Below the pieces are notes generated by a model, which saw nothing but the letters and a program-made list of their open reading frames with translations, was not told the DNA's origin and did not search any database. Below, in pieces: positions 48,615 to 58,405 of a DNA stretch of 64,000 nt (its first letter is position 1; each line of letters begins with the position of its first letter). The position numbers were made by a program, and so were the translations under genes. The DNA comes from an uncultured Tolumonas sp. (lineage in GTDB: Bacteria > Pseudomonadota > Gammaproteobacteria > Enterobacterales > Aeromonadaceae), in assembly GCF_963556105.2 (NCBI RefSeq), contig NZ_OY829945.1:849001-913000 (forward strand), given 5' to 3'.

Positions 48615-49829
48615 CTACTTTACTGCGGATAGTTTTGAACAGTACATAGAACATAACAGTGATAGAACAAGCGTTATAGCGCTGGCATAAAAAGTACCTT
48701 GGTATCCAGAAGTATCAAATAATAATCCTCCCATGGTTGAACCAATGCCGACAGATAGCTGAACGATAGCTACCATTAATCCACCACCAATTTCAGAATC
48801 ATTCGGCATTGCATCAGCAAGCCATGCCCACCACCCGACAGGCGCTGCGGTAGCAACAAATCCCCAGAGGCCTAAAAGAATTATAATTGCGATTTCTACA
48901 TGCGCTGAGCAGACTAACGCTACTGCAATGAGTGCCATTAATAGCGGGATCCCACAAAGCACTTTATATAGGCCGAACCTTAAAAATCCACCAATCACGG
49001 TAGTCCCAAGGAACCCCATTACTCCCATAACTAATAAAATAAGTGAGAGTTTAGAACCTACAATGTCAACGCTGTGTTCTAGAAATGGACGAATATATGT
49101 AAATAGACAAAATTGCCCCATAAAGAACAGACCTGCTGCAATAAACCCAAAACGATTTAATGGCTTGATGACGACTCGGAACATGCCTTTAATGGTGGGC
49201 TGATTTTCTTGTTGCACAGTCATTGATGGCAAACAGATCCATTGCCATATAAATGAAATTAAGGCGACAGGAATCAAGCATAGAAACGCGCCTCTCCAAC
49301 CAACGTAATTGCCTAGATAGCTACCTAATGGAGCAGCAATAACCATAGCGAGTGCATTCCCACTATTAAATATAGTTAATGCTTTAGGTACTTGAGCACT
49401 TGGAACAAGACGGATAGCAGTTGCAGCAGACAGCGCCCAAAATCCCCCAATGGATATACCAATCAATGTACGTCCTATCATATAAATGGCATATGAAGGT
49501 GAAAGCGCAATCATTACACCAGACATCAGCATTAATGCAGTCATCCAAAGTAATAATGTTCTCCGATCAACATTTCCAGCCAAAATTGATATCAACAAGC
49601 TGGCGATCAGCGCCGTAGCGCCAGAAATAGATACTCCCTGTCCAATTAATCCTTCACTCACCTTGAATGTCATTGCCATAGGAGTAAGTAAACTTACTGG
49701 CATAAATTCAGAGGCAACCAATACAAAAACACACAATGTCATAGCAAGAACCCCGCCCCAATAAGCCGTTGTCTCTTGGTCTATCTCTTGTGATGCAATT
49801 TTTGTTTTTGAATATTCATTTATAGACAT
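48615..49829 (-). CDS. MFS efflux transporter, NepI-like (DHA1)
   Basis: A 404-residue twelve-helix MFS protein. LVASEFMPVSLLTPMAMTFKVSEGLIGQ, RTLIGISIGGFWALSAATAIRLVP and FNSGNALAMVIAAPLGSYLG correspond closely to E. coli NepI (purine ribonucleoside efflux) and related AraJ/YdhP exporters. The last helices are followed by a short polar tail. Role in this island could be efflux of an aglycone or nucleoside; substrate unknown. It stands alone between two gene-free regions. Confidence 0.82.
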   Translation of the reverse strand: MSINEYSKTKIASQEIDQETTAYWGGVLAMTLCVFVLVASEFMPVSLLTPMAMTFKVSEGLIGQGVSISGATALIASLLISILAGNVDRRTLLLWMTALMLMSGVMIALSPSYAIYMIGRTLIGISIGGFWALSAATAIRLVPSAQVPKALTIFNSGNALAMVIAAPLGSYLGNYVGWRGAFLCLIPVALISFIWQWICLPSMTVQQENQPTIKGMFRVVIKPLNRFGFIAAGLFFMGQFCLFTYIRPFLEHSVDIVGSKLSLILLVMGVMGFLGTTVIGGFLRFGLYKVLCGIPLLMALIAVALVCSAHVEIAIIILLGLWGFVATAAPVGWWAWLADAMPNDSEIGGGLMVAIVQLSVGIGSTMGGLLFDTSGYQGTFYASAITLVLSLLCSMYCSKLSAVK

Positions 49830-50483
49830 AATTTAACTCACAAAAAATTAATATTATTAACCGTGCTGATGATGATTTCGCTACAACATTTAGGATGAAA
49901 ATGTTGTTATCTATTTCATGTGTACATTAATTAATATAATGACAACATTCTGTGTTAAAATAACTAAATTATAACCATGCGTATTTTTTCTTGCTGAATA
50001 TGTAAGTGTTGCTTCATTAAATGGCGAAAAAATTGAATAGTTGTTCATTGCATTAGTTTGAGTAAGCAAAGCACTAATCATTAATCGCCAAATTATAATA
50101 AAAACGACTATCAGTTTACAAAATACAATCCCATGTTTTCGTAATTAATTTGAGTGATAACCTAACTTGATACATTTATCTGTTTGGTTACAAAAATAAA
50201 ACAGTCAATTAAAAAACAAAATTCGATAGTTTGTCACAATCCTGTAAAGATACTTTGATATCCAGATTTGATTCTCATGCTGTTTGTGAATGAATTCATA
50301 ATCACTCGAATGTCTACCAAATCAACCTAATGACATCACAATAGCAGTGTTCCTAATTTTCATCCAATTGCTAGTATGGATACATAACATTTGTATTACA
50401 AATTGCTCTATGTGTTTTCTTAATATAATGATTAGTTTAATTAAACTTAGCATTGTTCAATGTGGTTATCCTATTAATCAATT
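49830..50483. other. 654-bp gene-free AT-rich region
   Basis: Contains a short plus frame (50347-50562) that is low-complexity and lacks a ribosome site. I see no RNA gene, array or strong hairpin; it should hold the promoter of the NepI-like gene. Confidence 0.4.
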
Positions 50484-50729
50484 CTATAGCCTCTTGAACA
50501 GCCATTTTTCTGACATCTCGTTATCTATGGAGGGTGCGAAAAGTTCCAATTTTGTCGAATAGATAAAATTTAAGTCCAACAAAATCAAGTGATTAAAAAT
50601 AGCTACTTCTTGGTCTGAGGGCTTATTTGCATATTCCCTAGATCCAGGCTCATATGCCATTTTTTGCCAGTTGCGTTCTTGTATTAGCTTTATAGCTTCT
50701 TTATAAACGGCTTTTGTCGTCATCATCAT
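50484..50729 (-). CDS. 81-residue hypothetical protein
   Basis: MMMTTKAVYKEAIKLIQERNWQKMAYEPGSREYANK... looks like a soluble helical protein by composition, with a tryptophan-rich middle. Three consecutive ATGs make the start uncertain and no clear ribosome site is seen. No family recognised. Confidence 0.4.
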   Translation of the reverse strand: MMMTTKAVYKEAIKLIQERNWQKMAYEPGSREYANKPSDQEVAIFNHLILLDLNFIYSTKLELFAPSIDNEMSEKWLFKRL

Positions 50730-51058
50730 TTTTTTGAGGCCGATGTTACGGTGTCATAACATGGATCTGTTTTGGATAACACCGGACTGTATTATTACGT
50801 TCAGGAGGCACTCCGTCAGGGACATTGATCAGCTTATGGGGTAGGGAATCGCCATCTACCTATGATTGGAGCTGGGAGGTCTATGAAATAGTAGGTATTT
50901 ATTGCATAGGGGCGGACTATAGCTTTACCTCGATTCAACAGACAGTTTGTATGTTCTACTCGTTCTGGGGAATTTTTTGAGTTAGAACGGCAGCAAGCAG
51001 ACAATAATGCTGCCATATTATAATGCTCTGCGTGAAATTTATTACTTTATGTGAGACT
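50730..51058. other. Spacer downstream of the recombinase operon, GC-richer than neighbours
   Basis: 329 bp. A 60-codon minus frame (50834-51016) exists, but a TATAAT-like string directly before its ATG and the lack of a ribosome site argue against translation. The segment may be a remnant of another gene. Confidence 0.35.
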
Positions 51059-52411
51059 TTATTCCTGATCCACATTACTTACTCTGTTTAAGTTTGTTAG
51101 TGCAAATTTAATCTCTTTAATTGCTTCTTGGTCATTTAATCGGCCCTGTTCATTGAGAGCTACAAGTTCGTTTATTCGGTAAAAAGCAAGCCGCTGTGGA
51201 GTATTGTTTGTAGATGGAATATGATTTTTAGAAGCTAGATCACTCATTGCAAGATGGACGTATGTGCTCAGACTCCTCTCATTAGCATGAAGGGTTAGTT
51301 TCATTACAGCCTGTGCAGCTACCTTTAATAAATTTGATAAATTCCCCTGTTCCTTCAGCTTATCAATTGCTTCTGCAATACGGTATGTTATGAATCTGTG
51401 GCGAAATGAATGGTTGCTCACATGTGCCAATTTCTTTGCATACTTAGAACCTTCGATAACTCTGCGCGTATAGTCTTGAAAATACTTTCTACTTAATTTA
51501 TTTCCATTATTTAGGTCAACAAAAAGTTGATCATGTTCCAAATCTGGCCATTTTTTTTCTACTTCATTAATGTATGCAATTACTTGCTGAATGGTTCCAT
51601 TTGCTATTGAAATCTTCCTTGTATTTTTCGCGTATTTACCTTTCACTACGGGAATTCTATTCAACTCTACTAGTTGATTGGCATCGGCTAATGGTAAATA
51701 TGCATCCTTTATCATTTTCCTTGTATATTGATGAAGTTCGGAAATTCGACTTCCTGTTGCTTCTAATAAGTAAGACATTGCTTCCCATCTTAAACTAATT
51801 AACTCATTTAGAATAGGATGGTTCGTTGTACAATTAATAGCATCTACCCAAGCATAGAATTCATCATCATAAATCATTTCCACTTCAGTATATGGTTGGG
51901 ATAGATATTTAATTGATTCGTGTTGTATATATTCGGAAAAGAAATTATTTCTAATATATCTGTCTATTGTTATGTGCACTTGATATTTTGTTTGAGAATA
52001 TTTCTCACTGGTTATAAGATGTAAGTTATTGTCTAAGCTTTGTATGAAAATAAGATATTTAAGGCTAGTCCTAATGTGTTTTTTACAAGTATCGGGATTG
52101 ATGTTCGATTGTGATAATAAAAACTTACAATATTCGAATATATCATTATCTGTCGTATCGAGTTCAGAGTCGTTTCGTGAATACATAAAATTTAAAAATC
52201 GAGCTAAACTCTGTGCTGTCTGGATTATAGTGCCAGATTTTGGTTTCACTCCATAGTAATTTGGTCCTCCAGATTCTTGTGTTATGTAGTTATTCGCAAG
52301 CCAATGAAATTGGCCATCTTCATGAATGAAGAAAGGCATGTCGCAGTCATCTGCATTGTAACTCAATAAGAATGATAGATCTGGGGTTTTTGATATGAAT
52401 ACTTTTATCAT
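51059..52411 (-). CDS. Tyrosine recombinase/integrase, TnpA-like
   Basis: A 450-residue site-specific recombinase. Catalytic set: Arg in LLEATGSRISELHQ (about residue 220), Lys in the VVKGKYAKNTRKI beta hairpin, HxxR in SNHSFRHRFITY, His at LHANERS and the nucleophilic Tyr in RSLSTYVHLA nine residues later. All catalytic positions look present. The N-terminal 130 residues form a core-binding domain. Its ATG overlaps the stop of the small coiled-coil gene (4 nt), so it is the last gene of the four-gene operon. Confidence 0.88.
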   Translation of the reverse strand: MIKVFISKTPDLSFLLSYNADDCDMPFFIHEDGQFHWLANNYITQESGGPNYYGVKPKSGTIIQTAQSLARFLNFMYSRNDSELDTTDNDIFEYCKFLLSQSNINPDTCKKHIRTSLKYLIFIQSLDNNLHLITSEKYSQTKYQVHITIDRYIRNNFFSEYIQHESIKYLSQPYTEVEMIYDDEFYAWVDAINCTTNHPILNELISLRWEAMSYLLEATGSRISELHQYTRKMIKDAYLPLADANQLVELNRIPVVKGKYAKNTRKISIANGTIQQVIAYINEVEKKWPDLEHDQLFVDLNNGNKLSRKYFQDYTRRVIEGSKYAKKLAHVSNHSFRHRFITYRIAEAIDKLKEQGNLSNLLKVAAQAVMKLTLHANERSLSTYVHLAMSDLASKNHIPSTNNTPQRLAFYRINELVALNEQGRLNDQEAIKEIKFALTNLNRVSNVDQE

Positions 52412-52950
52412 TTTATTACCTTAAGAAATTTACCTTTCATTTGTTCTGATTGATTTCTTAATGAAGTAACATATTTTTTGTTATTATCTTCAGTATTCAT
52501 CGATTCAGCTAATATCATGCAATAAGCTCGATAAACTTCAGTTACAGTTCTTTTTAATATTTCAATTTCATTTTTTAGTCTGGCTATTTCATTATTAAGT
52601 TCATTTGTTGATTTTTTTTGTTTTATGGGTATGTTTTTTTTGGGTAATTTATCGCTCTTTAATAATAAATTTAATTTTCCTATAATGTTTTTAAGCATTG
52701 CTGTTAGTTCGGCATTCTCGCTTGTTTGACCTGTATTTGATGAGTAAGATATTATTTGGAGATCTGGGTCATGCCATTTCTGTATTATACCTAGAGTTAT
52801 TCTTTTATTGGATAAAGGCAGTGATTTAGGTAACTCTCCTGTTTTTGTTGCTTGAAGTAGAACTGTATATTCATTCTTAATACTTTGCGTTATGGCTGCT
52901 TTTTTTTGCAATACCGCATCGGACGTTTGTCCTTTTTCATATCTACCCAT
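52408..52950 (-). CDS. Small coiled-coil recombination accessory protein, TnpC-like
   Basis: 180 residues from the ATG at 52950 (MGRYEKGQTSDAV); the frame opens 15 codons earlier but that part overlaps the upstream gene. A KKAAITQSIKNEYTVLL segment is followed by a strong coiled coil (NELNNEIARLKNEIEILKRTV, about 125-150). Position between two recombinase genes, size and coiled coil recall TnpC of Tn554 and the small auxiliary protein of related elements. It starts 1 nt after the 635-residue recombinase stop. Confidence 0.7.
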   Translation of the reverse strand: MGRYEKGQTSDAVLQKKAAITQSIKNEYTVLLQATKTGELPKSLPLSNKRITLGIIQKWHDPDLQIISYSSNTGQTSENAELTAMLKNIIGKLNLLLKSDKLPKKNIPIKQKKSTNELNNEIARLKNEIEILKRTVTEVYRAYCMILAESMNTEDNNKKYVTSLRNQSEQMKGKFLKVIK

Positions 52951-52951
52951 G

Positions 52952-54859
52952 TTACAACCCGTTTGAGAAATAAAAATAAATATTACCATTATCAAGTCGT
53001 TTGAAATGAACTTCTTCTCCTGTTTCGGCTATCCGTTTATTGATTGCATTATAGACTACTCTTTCAAGTTGGAGATTAATTTTTAAACTGACAGATTCTG
53101 ATTCTTTAATTAAATCAATAAGTTCCTCGCTAGACATATTGTTTTCTATTATTGTTTTTGCATGAATTGCGAGAAATTTTTTAGCTTCCTCTAGCCATTC
53201 TTCATCTGGATGTATCTCTGCATAACCAAATGACACTTCCAAAGAAGTGTTACCAAGTTGCCATGCTAGTTCTTCAAGACCAGCATTATCTGTGACGTTA
53301 AAGTATAGAACTGAAAAAGTGCGACGTAGTTGGTGTGATTTACAATACCATCTTTTATCGTCATGGACTGGGCATTCACACCAATCTGAGAACATATTAA
53401 GATAAATTTGTAATGTGTCCTCGCTAATACCAGTTGCTATTTTCTGAGTATGTTCTTTGTGACGTTGAAGTTCCTGTTTCAATCCGAACTTAGTAAACAA
53501 ATAACCTTCATCATCATCAATGAAAATGTCTTTTCTTTTTTCCAAATAGGCACTAAATTCGACCAGATTTAATCCGAAATCATAGATAAGTTCTGGTATT
53601 GGCCGACTAATTTTTTTGTCTTCAGTTTTTGCTTGTTGAAATGTAACATCATATAAATCATCAATTATAGAGACTGAAAAACAATTGCGTTTAAGACATA
53701 GAACAGATATTTTTCTTGTCGCAATAAAAGCGGTTATGAGAATGTAAATTGCTGCATAATATAGAGAAATAGCAGACACTAGCGACATACTGTTTCGTTT
53801 GCAATAGCCTATACGATCGGAATCTTCATTTTTTAATCCAAAACAGTTTATATTCAACTTTTCGAGTTCCTTCGGAATCTTTATTGAATTGAACACTCTA
53901 TCTTTCACTTGGGATGAACTGTCAGTATAATTTCTCCTTAGTTCTAATTCTTTTTTGTCAAATTCTTTGATTACATTTAATAGATATGGTCCATAGTTTT
54001 TGCAAAATTGAATGGCTGAACTTATTAAATGTATTACTGTTTCAAGCGGAATAATCGAGGTTTTTCTTTCTGATTGAAAGTCTGAAAATGAATTATTGGC
54101 TGTTAATAATATTTTATTTGCTGAAAAAGTAAATTTATTAACTTGTACATCCGCACTAAGATAAAGCAAATCTAGATTTGCTGTGAAATTTGAAATTGTT
54201 TTATTGTTTGGCAGATGTATCTCATCAATTGGTCTGGTTATATCTGCATCTTCATATTCACGCATACTACAATGTATTGGCGCATATATAGATTCATTTC
54301 TACTATTTATAATTTTATGCTTAAGATAAGATAGGGCTTTACTTGATAGCCCAAATTCTTTTGCTATACAATCCCAATCAGGTAAAGAGTAACTATATAA
54401 GTTTGCATTGATTTTTTCGATAATTTCATCTGAAACTTTTTTTGGAATTGAGTATGTTTTTATGTAATCAATAAAATCACCCTCAGTTATTTGGTTCAAT
54501 TCAATGACTAAGTTTATACCATCCGTCAGTCTTTTTTCATTTATATGTTTTATAAATGATATAACATTATTATGAAGAGTACGTAATGTTGTCGGATTTC
54601 TTATGTATTCATCATATAAGTATATATATGATCTCTGGAGATCTAGTAATAAATTATTGAATGGTGGATCTATTAGTAGCATTCCAGGTGCAATCTCTTT
54701 ATTAAAGAAGATCTTAGTCGGCGTGTTTGTTGTACTATTTTTATTGCGTATTGCCCAATAATATTTAGTTGATGAAACCAGCCATGCGGGCGTGTTATTT
54801 GATGATGTAGCATCAGATGCTACATCATTGTTAGGCGTGTTTTTAAACTCTTTTTTCAT
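52952..54859 (-). CDS. Large tyrosine recombinase, TnpB-like
   Basis: A 635-residue recombinase, near the 630 of Tn554 TnpB. Catalytic Arg in FIATRKISVLCLKRN, Lys in FQQAKTEDKKISR, HxxR in CKSHQLRRTFSVL, Asn (in place of His/Trp) in QLGNTS and Tyr in EVSFGYAEIHPDEEW, so it looks active. The last 80 or so residues form a helical tail. Start overlaps the upstream gene's stop by 4 nt. Confidence 0.85.
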   Translation of the reverse strand: MKKEFKNTPNNDVASDATSSNNTPAWLVSSTKYYWAIRNKNSTTNTPTKIFFNKEIAPGMLLIDPPFNNLLLDLQRSYIYLYDEYIRNPTTLRTLHNNVISFIKHINEKRLTDGINLVIELNQITEGDFIDYIKTYSIPKKVSDEIIEKINANLYSYSLPDWDCIAKEFGLSSKALSYLKHKIINSRNESIYAPIHCSMREYEDADITRPIDEIHLPNNKTISNFTANLDLLYLSADVQVNKFTFSANKILLTANNSFSDFQSERKTSIIPLETVIHLISSAIQFCKNYGPYLLNVIKEFDKKELELRRNYTDSSSQVKDRVFNSIKIPKELEKLNINCFGLKNEDSDRIGYCKRNSMSLVSAISLYYAAIYILITAFIATRKISVLCLKRNCFSVSIIDDLYDVTFQQAKTEDKKISRPIPELIYDFGLNLVEFSAYLEKRKDIFIDDDEGYLFTKFGLKQELQRHKEHTQKIATGISEDTLQIYLNMFSDWCECPVHDDKRWYCKSHQLRRTFSVLYFNVTDNAGLEELAWQLGNTSLEVSFGYAEIHPDEEWLEEAKKFLAIHAKTIIENNMSSEELIDLIKESESVSLKINLQLERVVYNAINKRIAETGEEVHFKRLDNGNIYFYFSNGL

Positions 54860-56901
54860 ATACGTATGCCATCCGCCTCTAATTGTTTTTTGGCTTCAAT
54901 CAACATTCTTTGAATTATAACGTTAGATTTTCCTGCTTTCTCTATAGCATTTTTTAGAATTCTGTAAGTTTCTTCTGTTTCATTTTTTTTATTATTTATT
55001 AGGTATAGCAATGATGCTTTAAAATTATTTATGGAACAAATGAAAAATATTTCCATATCATTTTTATTGTTTTTTGGTGTCAATATTTCATATAGTTCAC
55101 CGCCAAAATCTTTGTTGTTTAATACGCTTTTTACCATGTTATTGTATTGTTCATTAGTCATTTTTAGTATTTTTAGTTTGTCTTCTAAGTTACATGTTGC
55201 CAATATTAGGTATAGATGTTGAAAATTATGGATTTTATTTCTGTAAATTGCTTCTTGTAAAAATAAAGGTATATAGCTATCTAAAGCGGTTTTCACCTTG
55301 TTTCCAAGGTATTCGCAGGTTTTTATAATATCACCATTCGTTGATATATATATATCAATAGCACGAGATGCTCTTATCTTTTCTAAGGATGGCCTAGGTA
55401 TGTTAGACATGTTGGATAAATGTTTATTTGCAAATTCTTTAAATAAATGCGACGCATCATTAGATACTTCGAAAATTCTATGCTTGTTTTCATATAAAAA
55501 AAGATTGTTGCTAACAATTTTTTTTGCATGATTTTTCCTTGCTTCTAAAATATATTGCATGCAAAACGATGCATTAATATCACTATCTGATAGTTTGTCT
55601 GATTTTACTAATTTTGACGATTCAGTTGTTCTTCGTTGAATTTTACGTTGCCTCCATTTGGAAACCTTTAAGGTTACCTGACCATCTGGATCTAACTTGA
55701 TAAAAGGGGAATTTTTTTTCTTAGCAATTATATTTGCATTGTATAAAGACCAAGGATTCGTGCCTACATCATATGTTATAACGGCTGCTAGTGCTCCGCA
55801 CAATGATTGAGTCAGACCATTTGAATGGAGCAAATCATCCTTTGTAATCTTAAGAGAGCTTTCATAATCAGAAATTTTATATTTATGACATTGACCATTG
55901 TGGTTTTCATTTATGTCGTATAATGCTTTCTGAATTGCTAGCCCACGTTCATCTTTTGGGTCTTTAGACAAATTTGCATCATAAAACAATCCATATTTTT
56001 CTCGGATAAGTTTTTTACTTCTTTCTAATATTTTATCTAAGTTTTCTTTAAGTGATAAATGGTATGCTTCAATATACTCTTTTGTCCCTAGTAGAGTATT
56101 TTTCCCTGTCAGAGTATGAATTGACAATGATGATACAGTAGGGTTGATTTTTTGGGTTTCATTTGCCGGCCTATCAAACCCTAGGGGAAACCTGATATTG
56201 TTGTCAATCGTTCCAACAGACTGTAAATATTTAAATAATTCTAATATTCTATTAAAATTATGATATTTTGTTGTTGGCGTTTCACTGCCTTTCCTTATTG
56301 ATTCTTTAGTTTTTTCAAGGCCGTTTCTTATTGATCTACCATCGAAGTTAGGAGAATGTCTATGGATTTCCTCTAATGCATTCACATAATGCTTTGCATA
56401 GTTTTTTACTATTTTTTTGGATTTTAGAAATGAAAGCACTGTTTCGATAAACTCTTTTGATGGTGATAAGGTTTTTATTTTTTCTATATAGATTTGTAAT
56501 ATTTCACTGCTATTTGGATTTAGTTTGTTAATAAAAAAATTCCAATCTATAGTGTTTTTGTCTATAAATATTCCCTGCTCGAAACAGGCGATGAAAAATT
56601 TTCTTGCCACATGTTTGTGTTGGTTTTTTATTAGTTTAGAACTTGATTTTTTATCTATTGAGTTGAAGCGTTTATATATTTTATTTAATAGGTCAGAACT
56701 ATTTGTTATTTCAATTTTTTTGTTCTTTGTGATGGATTCCAGAAATTCAATAGCTAAGCGCAAAAAATAATTTGTGCGTTTTTCTGAATTTTTGCCATCG
56801 ATGATTTTTTTTATATATGCATTGGCTACATCTTCTTGTGCCAGCAGATGGCGTATATCTTGTTTCAGCTGCTCTATGCTTTCGTTTGTTGATTGGGTCA
56901 T
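54856..56901 (-). CDS. Recombinase-fold protein with degenerate active site
   Basis: A 681-residue protein with tyrosine-recombinase layout but missing residues. The first catalytic Arg region reads YDVGTNPWSLYNA (no Arg), the HxxR region reads IRASRAIDIY (Arg in place of His), while GNKVKTALDSYIP keeps the tyrosine. The first 400 residues are helical and lysine-rich. It is first in the operon, 145 bp from the right end of the island, behind a CRP-like site. It probably acts as a structural or regulatory partner of the two active recombinases rather than a catalyst (inference). Confidence 0.72.
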   Translation of the reverse strand: MTQSTNESIEQLKQDIRHLLAQEDVANAYIKKIIDGKNSEKRTNYFLRLAIEFLESITKNKKIEITNSSDLLNKIYKRFNSIDKKSSSKLIKNQHKHVARKFFIACFEQGIFIDKNTIDWNFFINKLNPNSSEILQIYIEKIKTLSPSKEFIETVLSFLKSKKIVKNYAKHYVNALEEIHRHSPNFDGRSIRNGLEKTKESIRKGSETPTTKYHNFNRILELFKYLQSVGTIDNNIRFPLGFDRPANETQKINPTVSSLSIHTLTGKNTLLGTKEYIEAYHLSLKENLDKILERSKKLIREKYGLFYDANLSKDPKDERGLAIQKALYDINENHNGQCHKYKISDYESSLKITKDDLLHSNGLTQSLCGALAAVITYDVGTNPWSLYNANIIAKKKNSPFIKLDPDGQVTLKVSKWRQRKIQRRTTESSKLVKSDKLSDSDINASFCMQYILEARKNHAKKIVSNNLFLYENKHRIFEVSNDASHLFKEFANKHLSNMSNIPRPSLEKIRASRAIDIYISTNGDIIKTCEYLGNKVKTALDSYIPLFLQEAIYRNKIHNFQHLYLILATCNLEDKLKILKMTNEQYNNMVKSVLNNKDFGGELYEILTPKNNKNDMEIFFICSINNFKASLLYLINNKKNETEETYRILKNAIEKAGKSNVIIQRMLIEAKKQLEADGIRI

Positions 56902-56980
56902 CTGCTTAACACCTAATTGATGATAATCTCAATTAGGTATGGTTTGTTGTTGTGATAAAATCCATTTAATTTCAACCATA

Positions 56981-56996
56981 TGTGATGGTGATCACG
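56981..56996. promoter_or_regulatory. CRP-like site upstream of the recombinase operon
   Basis: TGTGATGGTGATCACG matches the CRP consensus in nine of the ten conserved half-site bases. It is centred about 87 nt before the first recombinase gene and about 58 bp inside the right end of the island. Confidence 0.55.
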
Positions 56997-57016
56997 CTTT
57001 TTATTTGCAATAACGG

Positions 57017-57025
57017 TCTATTTGA
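57017..57025 (-). repeat. Right subterminal inverted repeat TCTATTTGA
   Basis: Exact inverse of TCAAATAGA at 13036-13044; possible accessory recombinase site. Confidence 0.4.
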
Positions 57026-57028
57026 TAA

Positions 57029-57964
<936 letters not shown>

Positions 57965-57992
57965 TTTGGGTGATGAGGTGTTAGCGTTTATT

Positions 57993-58020
57993 GTGCCGTC
58001 TGTTTAACTACAAACGGCAC
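57993..58020. terminator. Hairpin after ligA
   Basis: GTGCCGT and ACGGCAC pair around a 14-base loop. No strong T run; weak terminator candidate for ligA and the convergent small ORF. Confidence 0.5.
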
Positions 58021-58028
58021 ACACTAAT

Positions 58029-58169
58029 TCAGAGTTGTTCCGAGATCAGAAAAAATGAACGATGACGATGCAAATTTTTGCGGTGTCGAGCAACTCGGGC
58101 CACCAAACGTCGAACGCCGGTACGCAGAGTCGGTGTTTTACGTAAACGAATTTTTCTTCTTGCTTGCAT
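58029..58169 (-). CDS. 46-residue arginine-rich small protein
   Basis: The ATG at 58169 is preceded by AAGAGGGGGAATCCCT, a strong ribosome site. The product (MQARRKIRLRKTPTLRTGVRR...) has about a third Arg, Lys and His and resembles ribosome- or nucleic-acid-binding peptides in composition; I do not recognise a family. It lies divergent from purL in host DNA. It could also be non-coding. Confidence 0.5.
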   Translation of the reverse strand: MQARRKIRLRKTPTLRTGVRRLVARVARHRKNLHRHRSFFLISEQL

Positions 58170-58325
58170 AGGGATTCCCCCTCTTTCTTGTTGTCTTGTT
58201 GTTATCGGATAAGTGATATCACATCCAATACGAGAAAGAAAAGGGAAAAGCTCACGTTGTTACATGCTTTACATACTAAACCTGCATTTAATCGTGCTGT
58301 TCCGTGACAGATCGCAGCTTTTCGG

Positions 58326-58355
58326 TCGACAGTTACCCCCCCGCCTTCCTATAAT
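58326..58355 (+). promoter_or_regulatory. Probable sigma-70 promoter of purL
   Basis: TCGACA (-35) and TATAAT (-10) with an 18-bp spacer, about 50 nt before the purL ATG. No clear PurR operator was found. Confidence 0.6.
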
Positions 58356-58405
58356 ACGCACACTGCAATTTCCCCCCTCTATTACTTAGTGAGAGAACTG
58401 GCAAC

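Noticed and set aside
50347-50562. 71-codon plus frame
   Set aside because: Hydrophobic, low-complexity translation of AT-rich DNA, without ribosome site, overlapping the 81-residue ORF.
50834-51016. 60-codon minus frame after the recombinase operon
   Set aside because: No ribosome site; a TATAAT-like string abuts the ATG and the product matches no family I know.
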